A stretch of 64,000 nucleotides of DNA from Zerene cesonia (taxonomy: Eukaryota > Arthropoda > Insecta > Lepidoptera > Pieridae), in NCBI RefSeq assembly GCF_012273895.1, contig NC_052121.1:10705475-10769474 (forward strand). Direction: 5' to 3'. Numbering within the stretch: position 1 is the stretch's first letter; the number at the start of each line of letters is the position of its first letter. The notes under the pieces were generated by a model, which was given only the letters and a program-made list of their open reading frames with translations, ran no database searches and was not told the DNA's origin. Position numbers and translations under genes: made by a program. This document shows, in pieces, positions 37,243-48,886 of this stretch.

Positions 37243-37607
37243 GCGCCAAGTCCTCAATTATATCCTAATGTTAATTGAAATAATTTCTAGACGAACAGAT
37301 AACTGGTCAATACTCCCCTCATCACCCTGTTTCTTAATACTTTTATGCATTTGGATATTTTCATCCTAGAGTGAAGATTTTTATTAAAATGTAATAATTA
37401 ATATGTTTCTATAATAACAGTTCATATCGTCTATTGAATACGAGAAGCAGTCCTTTAAGGTCTTTTACATTATAAGGGATAATTATTATTAATATGTTGA
37501 CCGTATGGAAAATATTGATCAATCTTAGGAACTAAATTGTACTGAACCTATCCTCTGTCTTTCATCAACACAACATTTTCTAAATGCCCATATCCGATTA
37601 TACATAA

Positions 37608-37767
37608 CTAGCTGTTCGCCTCGACTTCGCCTGGGGTACTTATATAGTCTGTATCACACAGTGAAGTTGCAGCTTTCTAATGGTAAAAGAATTTTTGAAT
37701 TCGGTCGAGTGGGAATGTTACAGACATACAAAAATACGAAAGGTTTATCTTTATAATATAAGTGTAG
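37608..37767 (-). mobile_element. Helitron-like element, GCTGTTCGCC subfamily
   Basis: The plus strand reads ACTAGCTGTTCGCCTCGACT, TATATAGTCTGTATCACACA, GTGAAGTTGCAGCTTTCTAA and ends TTTATAATATAAGTGTA. It shares its 3' block and the ten bases outside the CTAG with the copy at 58738-59062, but is half as long. Confidence 0.65.
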
Positions 37768-38230
37768 AAAAAACATTATCAAATTACATACATCATTGAG
37801 AGAATACTCGTCTCATGACATAGTAATATGATTAAATAGACATGTGTCGGATGCTTACCTCGACCGAGCTGTAGTTAGCTGTACTCGCTCATAATTTGTG
37901 CGGGCGGATTTCCTTATAAAGATTGAACTTTGGCTCGCACAAGATTCTTAGACCATCCAATTAAGTCGCTCTACTATCGGGTAGCAAAATTAGTGACAAC
38001 TCATGACTTACTTTATGTATTCATTTCATGTGCTTATCTAGAGACATGAATAAACCGATTATTCTATGCGTCGATATCAAGAGTTCTTAAAATATTGAAA
38101 ATTAAAAAAATGCTGTTTACAGGCTCTTGCAAAAGTTTACGTCATTATTAACAATATTTTTAGTTAGAGCTTTAGTAAGTGATACATAAACTAAATGATG
38201 TTATATGAATAAAGATTGGATTATGTATTG
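37768..38230. other. Unique DNA, no gene seen
   Basis: No coding or repeat signal was recognised. Confidence 0.4.
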
Positions 38231-38421
38231 TTTATGTCATAGGGGGCAACTGAGCTGGTAGTTCGCCTAAAAGTAAGCGGTCACCATCAACCATGTTCAA
38301 TCGCAGAGTAGCGCCTGCGAAAGCGTTGCCCGCTTTAAGAGGTAAGGGATAACGAAATAATTGACGGCCGAAAAGAAGGAAGGGACCGGGAAGGGTGAGG
38401 AAAACGAAGCCTGGCTCCAGC
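38231..38421 (-). mobile_element. Retroposon family A, 5'-truncated
   Basis: TTTATGTCATAGGGGGCAAC, TGAGCTGGTAGTTCGCC, AGCGTTGCCCGCTTTAAGAG and GGGAAGGGTGAGGAAAAC match the 3' half of family A in minus orientation. Homology stops at GGCTCCAGC, as expected for 5' truncation. No poly(A) run remains. Confidence 0.8.
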
Positions 38422-38629
38422 ACGATGAGCGCATCATGTGAAATGCAATGAAAATTATGACGTACATTTGTTACTAATTTATAGACATTTATTTCATTTA
38501 TTTCAGGCACCTTAGGGGCCACATTAAATCCCTTGAAACCAACGTATCTAAAAATATATTAATCTATCGTACGAATCTCTAATAACATAATGTCTAAACT
38601 AATGAGCGTGTTTATTTTGTGTATCGTAT

Positions 38630-39340
38630 ATTTAAAATTAAAAAATTAAAAAAATTAAAAATTAAAATATCTTTATTACTTTAAGATAGACATAAAAATC
38701 AAAAGTAAGTAATACGCACGTGTCCAAGGTTCTTAAAGTTAAAAGTTAATTTACAAATGTGAGTTCATTGGATCCCGCACTAGGCAGTGCCTGTCCTGCG
38801 GGACCATAAACGGTAACATTAATAATTATAAAATTTCATAGCGGCGACAATTACGTGTCTATTATTTAAAAATTCTATAAATAAATACACTTAATACAAA
38901 ATTTCATGCAAATTAAAAATTAAAATTAAACTGACGAAATTAAATAACATACTAAAAAATAAAATAAAATAAAAAAAGGTACAAAGATTAATGTCAAATT
39001 ACAATTCATAGTTGTGGTAACAATTTTTATGATTTAAAATAAATAAACTCATGCAATTTCAAGGGCCTGTCTCACACATATTAAACAAATTTTTAACATG
39101 TACTAATTGCTTCTTTATATGCTCCTTGCACTCAAAGCCTTGTCTTGGAGTACTTAATAGATTTGAATGCGAACGAATTGCTCAGTTTCAGCATAGTCCC
39201 ATGATAGGAGCAATTTTGTTAACATATTTTTAATTATGCTAGTATTTTTAGAGAGGTCCAAGTGTTTCTTGGTCTTATTATATAAAAGTGGCCACATATA
39301 ATTTGGAGCTCGATTTGCAAAATAAGTTAGTTTTTAAAAT
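38630..39340 (-). mobile_element. LINE 3' end: ORF2 tail, 3' UTR and A+T tail
   Basis: On the minus strand a decayed ORF2 tail (39327-39154) is followed by a non-coding stretch, the block GGTCCCGCAGGACAGGCACT and CCTAGTGCGGGATCCAATGA, then GTAATAAAGATATTTTAATT and a run of TTTTTAATT-like units at 38630-38672. A coding end, an A+T-rich leader and a repetitive terminal tail are typical of a 5'-truncated non-LTR retrotransposon. The superfamily (jockey or CR1 type) is inferred only from the ORF2 tail motif. Confidence 0.6.
39154..39327 (-). pseudogene. Remnant of LINE ORF2 C-terminal tail
   Basis: Fifty-seven codons to TAA read TYFANRAPNYMWPLLYNKTK onward, ending near LLLSWDYAETEQFVRIQIY. The pattern aromatic-x-NRAP-xx-W-xx-L followed by a spaced basic helix resembles the R-x-P-x-LWN-x-LP segment near the end of many non-LTR ORF2 proteins, just after the reverse transcriptase domain. 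The upstream frame is broken by stops within ten codons, so the copy is dead. The catalytic core is absent. Confidence 0.5.
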
Positions 39341-39604
39341 TTAAAGAGATATTATCACACATTTGAATAAAACGTATTGAATTATTCGCGTTCATATCCA
39401 CTTTTAAGATCAAGTCAAAAGTTTATTGCGGATATTAAGTTGACATTAAGTAAATGTTCACCAATAAGTGAGATGCGAAGCAAATTGCTAGCAATTAAAG
39501 TCCCGCCGCTAACTCGGTTACTGAGTGCAGCTGGGGTCACCCGTCAGAGGGACTTTAACTGTCACCAATCATAAATCACAGGATTCTATAAATATATATT
39601 AATA

Positions 39605-39735
39605 CTAGCCACTTATCCCCGCTTCATCTGGGATAGAATAAAATGAAATAAAGATTATATCACTCAGAACAATGTACCCTTCTGTTGGTGAAAGATTTTT
39701 TCAAATTGGTAGGTGCGGTAGTTTTGAAGTCCAGT
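39605..39735 (-). mobile_element. Helitron-like element, truncated
   Basis: ACTAGCCACTTATCCCCGCT and TCATCTGGGATAGAATAAAA at the terminus, then TCAAATTGGTAGGTGCGGTA, follow the layout of the minus-strand Helitron-like copies. The 5' part is not recognisable. Confidence 0.45.
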
Positions 39736-42034
39736 CTATATAACAGTATCAAAATGGACTAGATGTGCCCTAGCAGATTTTACTGTAGCATATTAAGGTT
39801 ACATGTATTAGAAATGAGCTAAATTGTAAAAAAAAATAAGTTTTTATCGAGTAAAATAAGTCAAAGATATATCCTTGATTTATTTTATTAAATTTTTATA
39901 ACAAAAAAAAAGTAATAAATGAATGGTATTGACACATTCCAAAATTAAAGATGTCATAATTTCTGTATAATGTAAATGAGTAGTATTATTTAAAACCATT
40001 TAAAAGTCGTAAAATGTTGATTAGATATTGAAAGTGCCTAAGGTCAGGCGCGTAGGTGGCGGCTCTCCAATAATTGATACCTAATATTCAATAATAGATC
40101 TTCAGCCTGCTTGTCTGCTTTGAACAATTACTGACTATTAATTTTTAATCAACACTTACTGATTAGTTCAGCGATGCGAGCGAGCGAGCCGCTGTCTCGA
40201 TAGAAAGCAAAATCTATAAATAATTCCGATTTTTTTTTATATTGACTGGCTTTGCTTATGTAACCGATAGCTTTGTTTCATACTTTTATTACAAGCGCCC
40301 TAACTTGGTCTTATAAGGAATGCGTTCAAATATAACAATTTAAAAATGAAATAAAAGGAATATTCCAGAGACAAAGAAACTAAATAACTTTTATAAAAAT
40401 TAAAGTTTTTGCTTGAAGACATTCTTATTATGAAGATATGCTTATGTGTTACGTAAACAAAAACTAAAGAAACGATTTATCTATTAGATTAACATGCAAC
40501 CAGGTAAGCTTCCATAAGCTTCTATAATTCTTGCATACTATGTAACGGAGAATAATAACATAAGGATAAGTTTAATTTTATGTCACAACACACTAGTAAA
40601 ATAACAAGCTCCATTTATGCAGTCATTTTGCTCGCAGAATATGATCCAGTTTCAACAGAATCCTGTTTATGGCCTGCTTAATGTTACGGTGGTGCGGGCA
40701 GTAGGCGCTGCTCGGTACTGCGAAATAAATACCAATATGGCGATTGAATACTTTACTTGTATGCTTTGCAATACGTTATGGAAAAATCAATATTAAATGA
40801 TTATTTTAATGAAATTTAATCTTTGATATGCATGTTTCTACGCTCGTACGTCTTTAATTATTTTACGTAGATTGTCACATGAAACATATACAAAAGTAAA
40901 TTTAAAGACCCCGGACTTATCTAGCCTCACCTGATATCTGTGTATATTTTTATCTAACAACCAGTTAAAATATTGTGATAATATTGCGAAATAGTTTATT
41001 GATTAGTTTCAGTTTTATTTACCGTTCCAGTAATAAATGAATAATAATGTAATATTGTGTGTGTGTGTGTGTAGGAATATTTCCAAACCTATTACAGAAA
41101 TAACCTACCATCAACTCCGATCGAGATTTCTTGCTCTACTGAAACAATTCAAACACTCATTACAGGTCACAGCATGCAGTGAGTTATACATTATACATTT
41201 TTTATAGTCCACCTATCCCTAAGACTACCGAAACTTTATTGGCGTGACCCAAATCATTGAAGAGATTGACTCCCATCTCAGTGACCTAGAGAGAGGGCGA
41301 CAAGGCCACTCAATTTAACTTAACGGTTTGTTTAGTATCTCTTAACTAACGCTTGTCGGAAGCGCCGCCATTTCAAACGGAGCGGAACACTTTATCACTA
41401 ACAAAAGTATATTTTAAAGATCTTTCCAACAATACTGAAATTCGTTTTGATGGAGAAAACTATTGTAAACTAAATTGTTGCACTTCACATTCGATTTTTT
41501 TTAAATTACCTTATTATGGGCTGGGAATCGAGTTTTCAAAATCATCTTCGTTTTCCTGATTTACTACCTAGTCCTAAATAGATATACTATGCTGTACACT
41601 GTACCACATACACCTTTTTACAAAACGTTTAAAATGTTATACTAAAAATATTAACTTGAAACTATACGTGACACGATTAAAAAGCATTAAATATCCTTCT
41701 TAACTAAAAGAGTACATTAATGGTAGAGTAGATTCGAGTATACTACAATACTTAATTTATTTAAAATGATACGACAAAGCTCTCAAACGTATAAATTGTT
41801 AAATAGCTATGTAGACGATATCGCGTCAGACGAACATTTTCAATGCAAGAATCAAAAATGTTTCATCGTTTTACTAACAGCGTATCGATTATCGAGACCA
41901 GTCTCTAGGGTATGTCTGCGCTGACGTGTAGGCACTAAGAGTTTGGGTATACGCTCCGTGTACACAGAAATAATGTTGCAAACTGCTGTATAGCTGTTTA
42001 ACACTGCTTCATACAAAAATCTCGTAATATAACG
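39736..42034. other. Unique DNA, one (GT)8 run
   Basis: A GT microsatellite lies at 41057-41072. G+C-richer patches at 40680-40720 and 41280-41380 have no exon context. No repeat family was recognised. Confidence 0.4.
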
Positions 42035-42320
42035 TTTTTTTTTTTTTTTTTTTTTTTATGTCATAGCGGGCAACTGAGCTGGTGGTTCGCCTGATGGTAA
42101 GCGATCACCACCGCCCATGAACATTCGCAAAGGTTGGGCCTCTGCGAATGCGCTGCCCGCTTTTTTGGGATAAGGGAAAAGGAATGGATTAACGACTGGA
42201 AAGAAGGAATGGACTGGGACGGGTAAGGAAAAGGAAACGGGCCTCCGGCTCCCCCACTCACCGCACGAAACACAGTGGCACGCCACTATTTCACGCCGGT
42301 TTTCTGTGGGGGTGTGGTAC
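42035..42320 (-). mobile_element. Retroposon family A, young-looking copy
   Basis: On the minus strand it carries 23 uninterrupted A at its 3' end, the longest tail of the family here. It is nearly identical to 34404-34732 over the shared part. It starts at GTACCACACCCCCACAG, so about 60 bases of the 5' end are missing. The long tail and low divergence suggest a recent insertion. Confidence 0.85.
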
Positions 42321-44273
42321 TAAACGTAATTTATATTAAATTATACAGTAGTTATAAATCTCTGTCTGACTTTAAGTGAAATCAAAAAAATACAAAAATA
42401 TCAGGCTCAGACCCTGTATAACATGACAAATGTAACATGTGGAATTTTCATCAGGCGAGACATTAACTTGATCTCCTTCTCTTTCTACTATAAATAAGAC
42501 CACTTCTTTATTACATCCCGCTCCAAATAACATTTGAAATGGACTAATCCTCACTCGTAATTGGGGGCAATGTGCGAACACAAACTAGGCGATCAAAACC
42601 CCGCTCCCATAAACAATAGATGTGGATCATAACTCAGTATTTCACCGGAGCATCGCTTCTATACCATAAAGTTTATTCTCGTTTAGATATAAGCAATAAA
42701 TAAAGCGGCGCATACCGTGCCGAGTATTTGCGGAGGCGTTTTTATGAAAAATGTTGGAATTGCGCGCGACGTCGACCTGCCACGGTATTTAGATTGCCGG
42801 CTCTTATTAGATGTTTTTAATTGTTTAAATTTCACGACGATTTTTTCAATAATGATATTCGATATTCGTGCGCTTAATTTGATCGTTGAAACGAAATGTT
42901 TTCTAAGTCATATAATACGCAATAGCCATATTCTACAGTCATATTTCTATAGGTGCATAATAATGTTCATCTTTATATGAATGTCTTAGGGTAAGTAAAG
43001 AACGCTAGTGTGTGAAAATATAAATCAATGTATATTTTATACGATTTATACTGAATTGAGTTATCTTAAAATTTATTTTTGAACAGCCAACTGGCATTTT
43101 ATTGGATCGTTATCAGTCCGCTAAAGCTATATCGAAATTGAAGCCTATTTAAAGCTCGAAGGTAAGTCGGAAGGTCTGGCTCGCTGACCGCATCGCACCG
43201 CAAATAAAGACGCCTAAGCCTTTATGCGACTCATAAATTATACCAAGGGCTTTGAACGTTCGTATAACATTACATTAACCTTATTCAATATAATTATTAA
43301 CACTAGTTAGTTATGCCCATATCTAGTGCTGAATATATTTAAAAATATACTCAAAAAAGTATGCTATACAAACTTTTGTACATCACATCAACCAATTGTT
43401 AAAGTTCGTTACTCTTGCACTTTAATATATTCAATCATACATTTATAACAAGTGTGAAGGCCAGAGCCAGACATAAGACATATGAAACTGTTAGTAAAGG
43501 TCTAATTCTTATATTAGTACAGTGTGAGGCGTTCTGAAAGCCCTGCGCCATAAAACGGGTGCTTCGTGAAGGCCGGTGGGATTTATGTCCGACAATATAG
43601 CTTGTCACCCGGCGTCGCTCGCAAGGTCGTCCTCACGGGGATATTCTTTACGCGACAGCTTTATTGCGTGCCCACAAATTTATGGCGCAAACATTTTATT
43701 ATTAAATTCATAATAAATTGCCCGCATGCGTCACTTTTACTTTTCATTTGTGATTTTGTAATGGATTAACGCTGGTTCGTATCGATTATTATTTGTTGAA
43801 TAAATTATGTTTTTATTTTTGAATTCAGGGCTCCAATTTAAAAAAATATCATTTTAAAATGTAATTACAGATGCTTAGGGATTTTTCTAGGCAACCTATC
43901 GTCATGCCTGTCAACCTATCGTCATAACTTTATGTCATGGTAAATTTATGTATCTAAAAAACATGCAGAATCGGGCAGTTGGGTCTTGGGCTAATATCTT
44001 ATTGCACGACATCTAACAGTTAGCTGAGTGTTCCTATCCTATTGTTATCGACAAAATTGTTAAACGAACTCATCTTCTGCATGACTTAGCAAATTCTTGG
44101 ACATTTTTTGTGAATGTAATTTCGATAAGATAGATAGAAGTTTTTCTATTGAAGCATAGAAAACAGCTACTTAATTTACATTTTTATGCATAAATACGTC
44201 ACGATTTTTCATTTCCTTTATTTATGAAGTAAATAATTTAGTTAAAATAAACAAACGTAAGATATTGACTTAC
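42321..44273. other. Unique DNA with a G+C island bounded by inverted 11-mers
   Basis: TGCGCCATAAA (43544-43554) and its exact reverse complement TTTATGGCGCA (43679-43689) bracket a G+C-rich stretch. TTTATGG is a known Abd-B/Caudal-type homeodomain site. No exon was supported. The rest is unremarkable. Confidence 0.35.
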
Positions 44274-44377
44274 ATAAGAGAATTCATTTGGCGATAGTTG
44301 GCGACCAATTATGTGATTAAACGTGAGTTCAGCAGAAATCGGACCTGATGAGAATGTCGCCGGCTCCATTGTGCGAT
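44274..44377 (-). CDS. Candidate start-codon exon, unknown protein
   Basis: On the minus strand an acceptor-like CTTCAAACTCAACAG ends at 44378. Eight bases later ATCGCACAATGG gives a good insect start context. From the ATG (44369-44367), 32 codons run directly into GTAAGT (44273-44268), a perfect donor, in phase 0. The peptide begins MEPATFSSGPISAEL and ends LSPNEFSY; it is neither a signal peptide nor a membrane segment. The plus strand is also open here. Partners could be the leader at 52261-52400 upstream and a phase-0 exon downstream (31218-31382 or 17523-17660). The protein is not recognised. Confidence 0.35.
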
Positions 44378-44590
44378 CTGTTGAGTTTGAAGAACGCAAT
44401 AACACGCCTCCGTGCCCGCAGAATGCCCGTGCCTCTCGGTCACTATTATATGTATTATATATTTTGATTCTATCTGTAGTTTTAGTTCGAGGAATTGCCA
44501 TAAACACTTTTTCTGTTTGTATTTCTTGTTAGGCGTTAGCGCAGAACGATATTAGTAGGCCGAACTATTTAACCCTCCCAGAATATTTAT

Positions 44591-44805
44591 CTAAGCTTCC
44601 GCCCGTGATTTCGCCCGCGTATTTAAATGGAGCTATAGACAGTACGAGTTTTCCTCGCTCACTTCCTCCGATCTCGTGGGATTTCTGCGATAAAAACTAT
44701 CCTATTATCTTTCGGTTCTTAAGCTATCTCTGCACTTTCACCCCGATCGGTTCAGTTGGTTAGGCGTGAAGAAGACTTAGTTGCTTAGTATTTTCACAGA
44801 TTATC
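44591..44805 (-). mobile_element. Helitron-like element, decayed terminus
   Basis: CTAAGCTTCCGCCCGTGATT and TCGCCCGCG, GGATTTCTGCGATAAAAACT, ATCCTATTATCTTTCGGTTC and CCCCGATCGGTTCAGTTGGT follow the block order of the minus-strand Helitron-like group. The terminal CTAG has become CTAA. Confidence 0.5.
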
Positions 44806-45551
44806 ACAAAACAAACTGCAATAACTTAACATAATTAAATATTATCAACGTTTCAATCTTATTTTTACAAAGTTAAATATCTTCAAAATCAAAACAATTC
44901 ATTGAATTTTAAACCGAAACCACACATCTAAATGATTCCGATATTTAGCTTATAAAATCATTACGATATAATGTATGATACCTGTTCAAACTCATAGACA
45001 TTGTTTATAAACTCAGTCTCATTTTAAGAGTGTTACATTTCAATTATCCGTCACCTCGGTTGTTTCCCATTGAGTTTCTCTTTACTTTCCAAAAATTACT
45101 TCAAACATCGCTTCCTTTCAATTGATACCTCAGTAAAAGTTAAACTAACGTCGTCATTACAACTGTAATTCATAGTTACAAGTGAAGCTAATAAAATCGA
45201 GTCAAAAAGTTTAAACGACGGGCGTTAAATTTAACAGCCGATAAATCACAAACTATTCCGCCCAATTTAAATCAATACAAAAATACACCAGTAGGATACA
45301 CCGATCCGTTAATGCGCAATCTAAAATAGCGCATTAAAAATAAGAATATAGATATAACAGTCTGTCTGTGCGTTGTCGCGAAGTCGCCGGGGTATTATTA
45401 ACCGTCGGCATTTGATACTAGACGCTAGGGCTGGCCTCCGATACATTGTAACATGTAAATGAGATGTGTTAGATTGTGAATTAAATATTTTTGCTTAGAG
45501 CCAATATATAACGCATAATCTTAAATGACAAGGTCGTTATTATTATCATAC
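44806..45551. other. Unique DNA, no gene seen
   Basis: No coding or repeat signal was recognised. Confidence 0.4.
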
Positions 45552-45758
45552 TTTTTTTTATGTGTGATAGGGAAACGCTTGACTACCATCTCGCCTGCTG
45601 GTAAGCGTAGATGTAGTCTGAGTTACCTGTTCATCCTGCCTTTGAAGATCCCCAGATAATCCCCGTCAAGGAACACAGGGAGCACGTCCCAGTCCCTTGC
45701 GGTTCGAATGAAGAAAGTACAGTCGAACGCTTAGTCCGGGTACATGGAACGACCACCA
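45552..45758 (-). mobile_element. Poly(A) retroposon sharing the family A tail motif
   Basis: On the minus strand it ends CGCTTACCAGCAGGCGAGAT, GGTAGTCAAGCG, CTATCACACAT and eight A. The body contains GGTACATGTACCCGG-like and CAAGGGACTGGGACGTG blocks unlike family A. The shared 3' motif suggests use of the same partner LINE. No open frame was seen and no target duplication was found. Confidence 0.65.
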
Positions 45759-45759
45759 T

Positions 45760-46536
45760 AAAATAAATAAATAGTAGTAAAATAAATAAATTAATAGTGC
45801 CGTGAGTAAAGCTCGGTATTTTTTTGGCGTTTACTAAAAATAATTCGATTTATATTTAGTTACTTTCATTAAAATCCTTAAAGATGTTTCCGAGATTCAG
45901 ATTATTTATAAACTATGTCACTTTTATAAGTGATACAGATCCCGTTCGAATCGATTTTTGTATTAAAACAATTAGCAATAATATGAAAAGCGAATACTTA
46001 TTAATACTTTAGTTATATTCGGACAATCTAATATACTCTTTTTTATTGATTGGCTGTTTCTTATTATTATTTTTTTCTTTCCTAAAAAAGGCAATGTACG
46101 GCTCATGTAACATTGGTAGGTGCATTTTTATCGTTTGAACAGAATGTCTCTGCCAGCCCTACATACAGCTGCGATGCATTACCACACAACGTTATTGTTA
46201 TAATACTTAATACATTGTATCTGTTACTGGATCAACTTACTGGATACACAAAGGACGAAACTATCGGCAAGGGACCATCACGTCGCGTCTGTCCTCCAAG
46301 CAAAACATCTTAACAAGCCTTCGATAAAGAATGCAGGCATTTTATTGTCTAGAATTCATAGAGCTCTATAGCATTTGGGTTTGGTTGTTGTTTACTGCTA
46401 TGTACCTAAACCTGATATTTATCTATATTTTAAAGATAAACGGTTTGAACAGTTTCGAACACAAATACAAGGAACTACTGATACATGTATTTTATAAGAA
46501 CATATCTTATATATCTTTTAAATTAAAATCACACTA
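45760..46536. other. Unique DNA with one open stretch
   Basis: At about 46170-46313 (plus) an open stretch after CCCTACATACAG reads 46 codons to TAA (containing LLLDQLTGYTKDETIGKG). It has no start or homolog and is not called as a gene. Confidence 0.3.
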
Positions 46537-46742
46537 TCACACTAATACTATAATGTTAATCTTTGTTTGTTTAGATGTTTGTCCGTCAATCACGATGAAA
46601 CTTCTGAACGGATTTTGATGTTTGGTAAACAGACAGGGAATGAGCTGACTTGGGTGAGAGGATACTTTTTATCCTGATTAAATGTTTCCTTGGAATAAAA
46701 CAGGAATCTTGATATCCGAGCGAAGCCGGGACGAGCGTCTAG
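46537..46742 (+). mobile_element. Helitron-like element, GTCCGTCAATCACG subfamily
   Basis: It starts TCACACTAATACTATAATG after A and ends CGAAGCCGGGACGAGCGT with CTAG before T. Blocks ATGTTTGTCCGTCAATCACG and GGATACTTTTTATCCTGATT match 51326-51547. Both termini and the A/T insertion site are intact. Confidence 0.85.
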
Positions 46743-48034
46743 TATTTAATTACAGTTTTTAAAACGTATTTTCTAAGAATATTTCAGAATTCAGTGAAAA
46801 GTATTATTTTCAATTTACTTTATTTCTCTACAATGGATAATCCAAAACCAAGATAAGATACGAAGAAAAGACAATGATAGTTAAAGTGCAATATCTTGTT
46901 CCCTAATGACCCCATTCTAACATTTGACCTCATCCGCTTACAGACCTCACTCTACTTCCATCTTTATTAATTATTGAAACGTTAGCTTTGTTTGAAAATT
47001 TAGTTGAAATATTTATTTTAAACAAAGAATTCATTCACACCTTGAAATAACTTCCATCGACGGCTTAGTCCATTTATGATATACTACTAATATCTGCCTT
47101 GATAATAGTTTTGTGTAATCCAATTCGAACATTTTGTGTATAAGACACAAAATGTCGTCTTCACGCTCATGTCGCACGACTGCTTTCACAAATCTGTTGT
47201 ATTACTCCCAAATTACATTTCCAATACAATTCCATTAGAGGCATCCCATTAACGCACAACCTGATACGCAACATTAGTTACCCACTGTAATTAATTTTAC
47301 TGAAGAAAGTTACTCGAGCGAACAAAACGAACTAGGCGGCGCTAAAACCGTTCGCTAATATGTAAATAATTCGTGTACAATAATAAGACACATCTGCGAT
47401 GAAGTGGCCGCTGATGGACGGACACATCGTTAGGGCATCCTGCTCGCGCCGCGTTCCTGTTAATTACCGCTGCTCGGTGACGTCAATCAGCAGTGACATA
47501 CTTTGATATCCTCTGCCTGCTGAGATAAAACGGTGCTAGTGAACCTTATAGACATAGTTTAGACGTTTATTTATAACTGTTGCGTGAGTTTAACCAGCTT
47601 CTAAGAATTGAACACGAAAACAAATCACGAAGATATCAAAACATCTACTCGAAATCCACCTCACTAAAAGTCTATTTTTTCGAGTCTATTATTGCTAGAT
47701 TTCAAAGATCCACGTAGAAATCGCAATATTTCATTTTAAAAAAGATCGACTTCGCTGTCGCGCGGAAGTTTAGGAAAACATCGACATGCGATACGCGTTA
47801 TCCGAAATATGTGCCAAGTTTCTGGATGACTTCACATTTCAGCAACGAATTCTTGTTCTTAAAAATTTATCGCATTAAACAAAACAACACTCATTTCAAT
47901 GATATAATTAACTGCACATGTGTTACGACGGATCAAAATACCAGCAAACCTAACGCGTTGATGGACTCAAGATATTTGATATGCATTCACTGTCTCACTT
48001 ATTTCTCTTACACTTGTGCCTTCTTCCACACTAG
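46743..48034. other. Unique DNA, no gene seen
   Basis: A G+C-richer patch at 47400-47500 contains GGTGACGTCAATC, a CRE-like half-palindrome. No repeat was recognised. Confidence 0.4.
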
Positions 48035-48082
48035 GTGTAGTTAGAACGCTTCATCCAAATAAACATTCCGTGATACTGAGCA
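48035..48082 (+). CDS. Candidate 48-nt micro-exon
   Basis: A long pyrimidine tract (TTTCTCTTACACTTGTGCC, then TTCTTCCACACTAG) ends at 48034 and a perfect GTAAGT donor starts at 48083. The 48 bases between are open in only one frame, which enters and leaves in phase 1 and encodes xVVRTLHPNKHSVILSx. A length divisible by three with equal phases is typical of cassette exons that can be skipped without frameshift. No neighbouring plus-strand exon was found, and the peptide is not recognised. Confidence 0.3.
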
Positions 48083-48476
48083 GTAAGTGGGGACACTCTG
48101 CTAGCTCTGCTTACTTACCGATTGCAAGTGGACCGCATGTGGGATATGATTATTGTCCACTTAAACTACTTTCTATTTACCTGCTTAATAGCAAACCTTG
48201 TGTATAGTCGGTTTTTGTTACACGCGACATCAGGAAAACGTTTAGTCATGTAATGAATACAGGTAGGCTCTAATTTGTTTGTTATTTATATAAATTACGG
48301 CCAAAACAATGTGTTTCTCTCTTCCTTATCTCAAATTATTTAATTGATTAAATGATTATGATTTTTATGGTAGGGTAAACAACATCGTTACGTAATGCGT
48401 TACGGCGGCCGTCTGTCTGAATTCCCTTTCTGTCACGCATATGGTTAGATTAGTTAAAGTATATGCAGATTACTAA
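48083..48476. other. Unique DNA, no gene seen
   Basis: If the micro-exon is real this is intron sequence. Nothing else was seen. Confidence 0.4.
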
Positions 48477-48478
48477 TA

Positions 48479-48886
48479 CAGTGCAACCTCGATATAACAA
48501 ATCGGAAGGGAACAAATAAATATTCGTTACATCAAGTAATTCGTTGAACTGAGGTTCGTTATGTTGAGGTTAGGTTGGTCTAAAATTCGTTATGAAGAGG
48601 TAAAAAAATCACATACTATGAGATTAAGAATCATTACATTGGTTACACTTTATTTATTTTGGTTAAAGGTTTTGGTTTGACGAAATTCGTTAATTAGAGG
48701 TAATTATACTTTAACTTAACTTTTTGATAGTTAAAAATTCGTTATAAAGAGGTTGTTCGCAAAAAATGTTCGTAATGTAAAGGGATATTTTACATTGACT
48801 CTTATGGACAATTCAAGGGGATTACGAAGAATTTGTCAAATCGAGGAAATCGTTATATTGAGGTACGTTATATTAAGGTTGCACTG
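48479..48886. mobile_element. pogo/Tc1-like MITE, 408 bp, TA duplication
   Basis: It begins CAGTGCAACCTCGATATAAC and ends GTTATATTAAGGTTGCACTG, which pair as terminal inverted repeats with two mismatches in 20. It is flanked by TA on both sides (48477-48478 and 48887-48888), the target of Tc1/mariner and pogo-type transposases. A motif close to TTCGTTATNNNGAGGT recurs about six times inside (48555, 48586, 48686, 48738, 48850, 48864) and also forms the inner part of the terminal repeats. There is no transposase frame. It is a non-autonomous element; pogo/Tigger assignment rests on the CAGT terminus. Confidence 0.88.

Noticed and set aside
45694..45704. GGTTCGAATGA as a tRNA B box
   Set aside because: It is inside a poly(A) retroposon of the opposite strand, without an A box at tRNA spacing or a cloverleaf.
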